Below, one piece after another: positions 26,549 through 26,672 of a stretch of DNA of 26,672 nt; position 1 is the first letter of the stretch, and each line of letters begins with the position of its first letter. The notes under the pieces were generated by a model. The model made no database searches. It saw nothing but the letters and a program-made list of their open reading frames with translations, and was not told the DNA's origin. The translations under genes and the position numbers were made by a program. The DNA is from a virus. The DNA lies in IMG/VR virus record IMGVR_UViG_3300017748_000112, positions 1 to 26,672 of that record; one strand, 5' to 3'.

Positions 26549-26672
26549 CCTTTTATTTTTATTATAAGATAAACGTTTGAAAACATTATACTTATTAAAA
26601 CAATAGCTGCATATATTATAGCGTCGCTTAAATAAGGTTTAACTGCTAAAGTAAAACCGCACAGCGTAACCA
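26545..26672 (-). CDS. Membrane protein, C-terminal fragment running off the window
   Basis: The minus-strand frame is open from the window edge (first full codon 26670-26668) to TGA at 26547-26545, giving 41 residues here. VTLCGFTLAVKPYL is moderately hydrophobic, and DAIIYAAIVLISIMFSNVYL is a clear membrane helix, followed by a basic end (IIKIKG). The first two window bases on this strand read TG, so a start could lie exactly at the edge, or the gene could extend further. It overlaps the 51-residue gene by ATGA. A role with its neighbour at the membrane is likely; no family is recognised. Confidence 0.5.
   Translation of the reverse strand, partial: VTLCGFTLAVKPYLSDAIIYAAIVLISIMFSNVYLIIKIKG

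Noticed and set aside
1-26672. tRNA genes, CRISPR arrays, insertion sequences, integrase or attachment sites
   Set aside because: None seen; coding density is near complete and no direct repeats or cloverleaf-like segments stand out in the few gaps.

Overview
This AT-rich window looks like the late structural module of a short-tailed (podovirus-type) phage, probably one infecting a marine Bacteroidota (flavobacterial) host. Three things support the host inference. Start codons lie in A/T-rich leaders, often ending AATTATG, and almost none has a Shine-Dalgarno sequence. Base composition is low in G+C throughout. The head, neck and tail proteins carry sequence signatures I associate with crAss-like phages and their environmental marine relatives. 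These family calls come from pattern recognition without database searches.

Layout: thirteen tightly packed plus-strand genes fill 12-26258, all ending in TAA. First comes head building: large terminase (12-2234), portal with a long C-terminal coiled coil (2235-4643), probable scaffold (4670-5830), major capsid protein (5848-7314) and a small unknown protein (7342-7611). A strong UUCG-loop terminator (7625-7650) follows. One gene of unknown role (7673-8449) sits between that terminator and a second one (8467-8495). Then come two ring/neck-type proteins (8508-9548, 9552-10658), two muzzle/stabilization-type tail proteins (10661-14659, 14659-16530), two probable internal virion (ejection) proteins (16537-17478, 17487-18959) and a 2430-residue polyvalent protein (18966-26258). 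The last carries a zincin-type HExxH site, a complete HAD phosphatase domain, a membrane-prone C-terminal region and a terminal helix-extension-helix/SAP-like tail.

Past 26258 is a short structured stretch and a bidirectional terminator. Transcription then converges: on the minus strand there is the 3' end of a membrane protein running off the window, a 51-residue membrane protein overlapping it by ATGA, and a 13-codon four-cysteine micropeptide ending four bases from the terminator. These could be lysis or accessory genes, but nothing in them proves a role.

How the genes would work together: terminase pumps DNA through the portal into a scaffold-assembled HK97-type capsid. The ring and muzzle proteins form the neck and short tail. 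The last three proteins are probably packaged and ejected with the DNA, the giant one bringing enzymes into the host at the start of infection. The most interesting points are the giant protein, including a weak sigma-region-2-like segment, a beta module shared by two different tail genes, the gene bracketed by terminators, and the four-cysteine micropeptide. No tRNA, CRISPR array, integrase, transposon or attachment site was seen.
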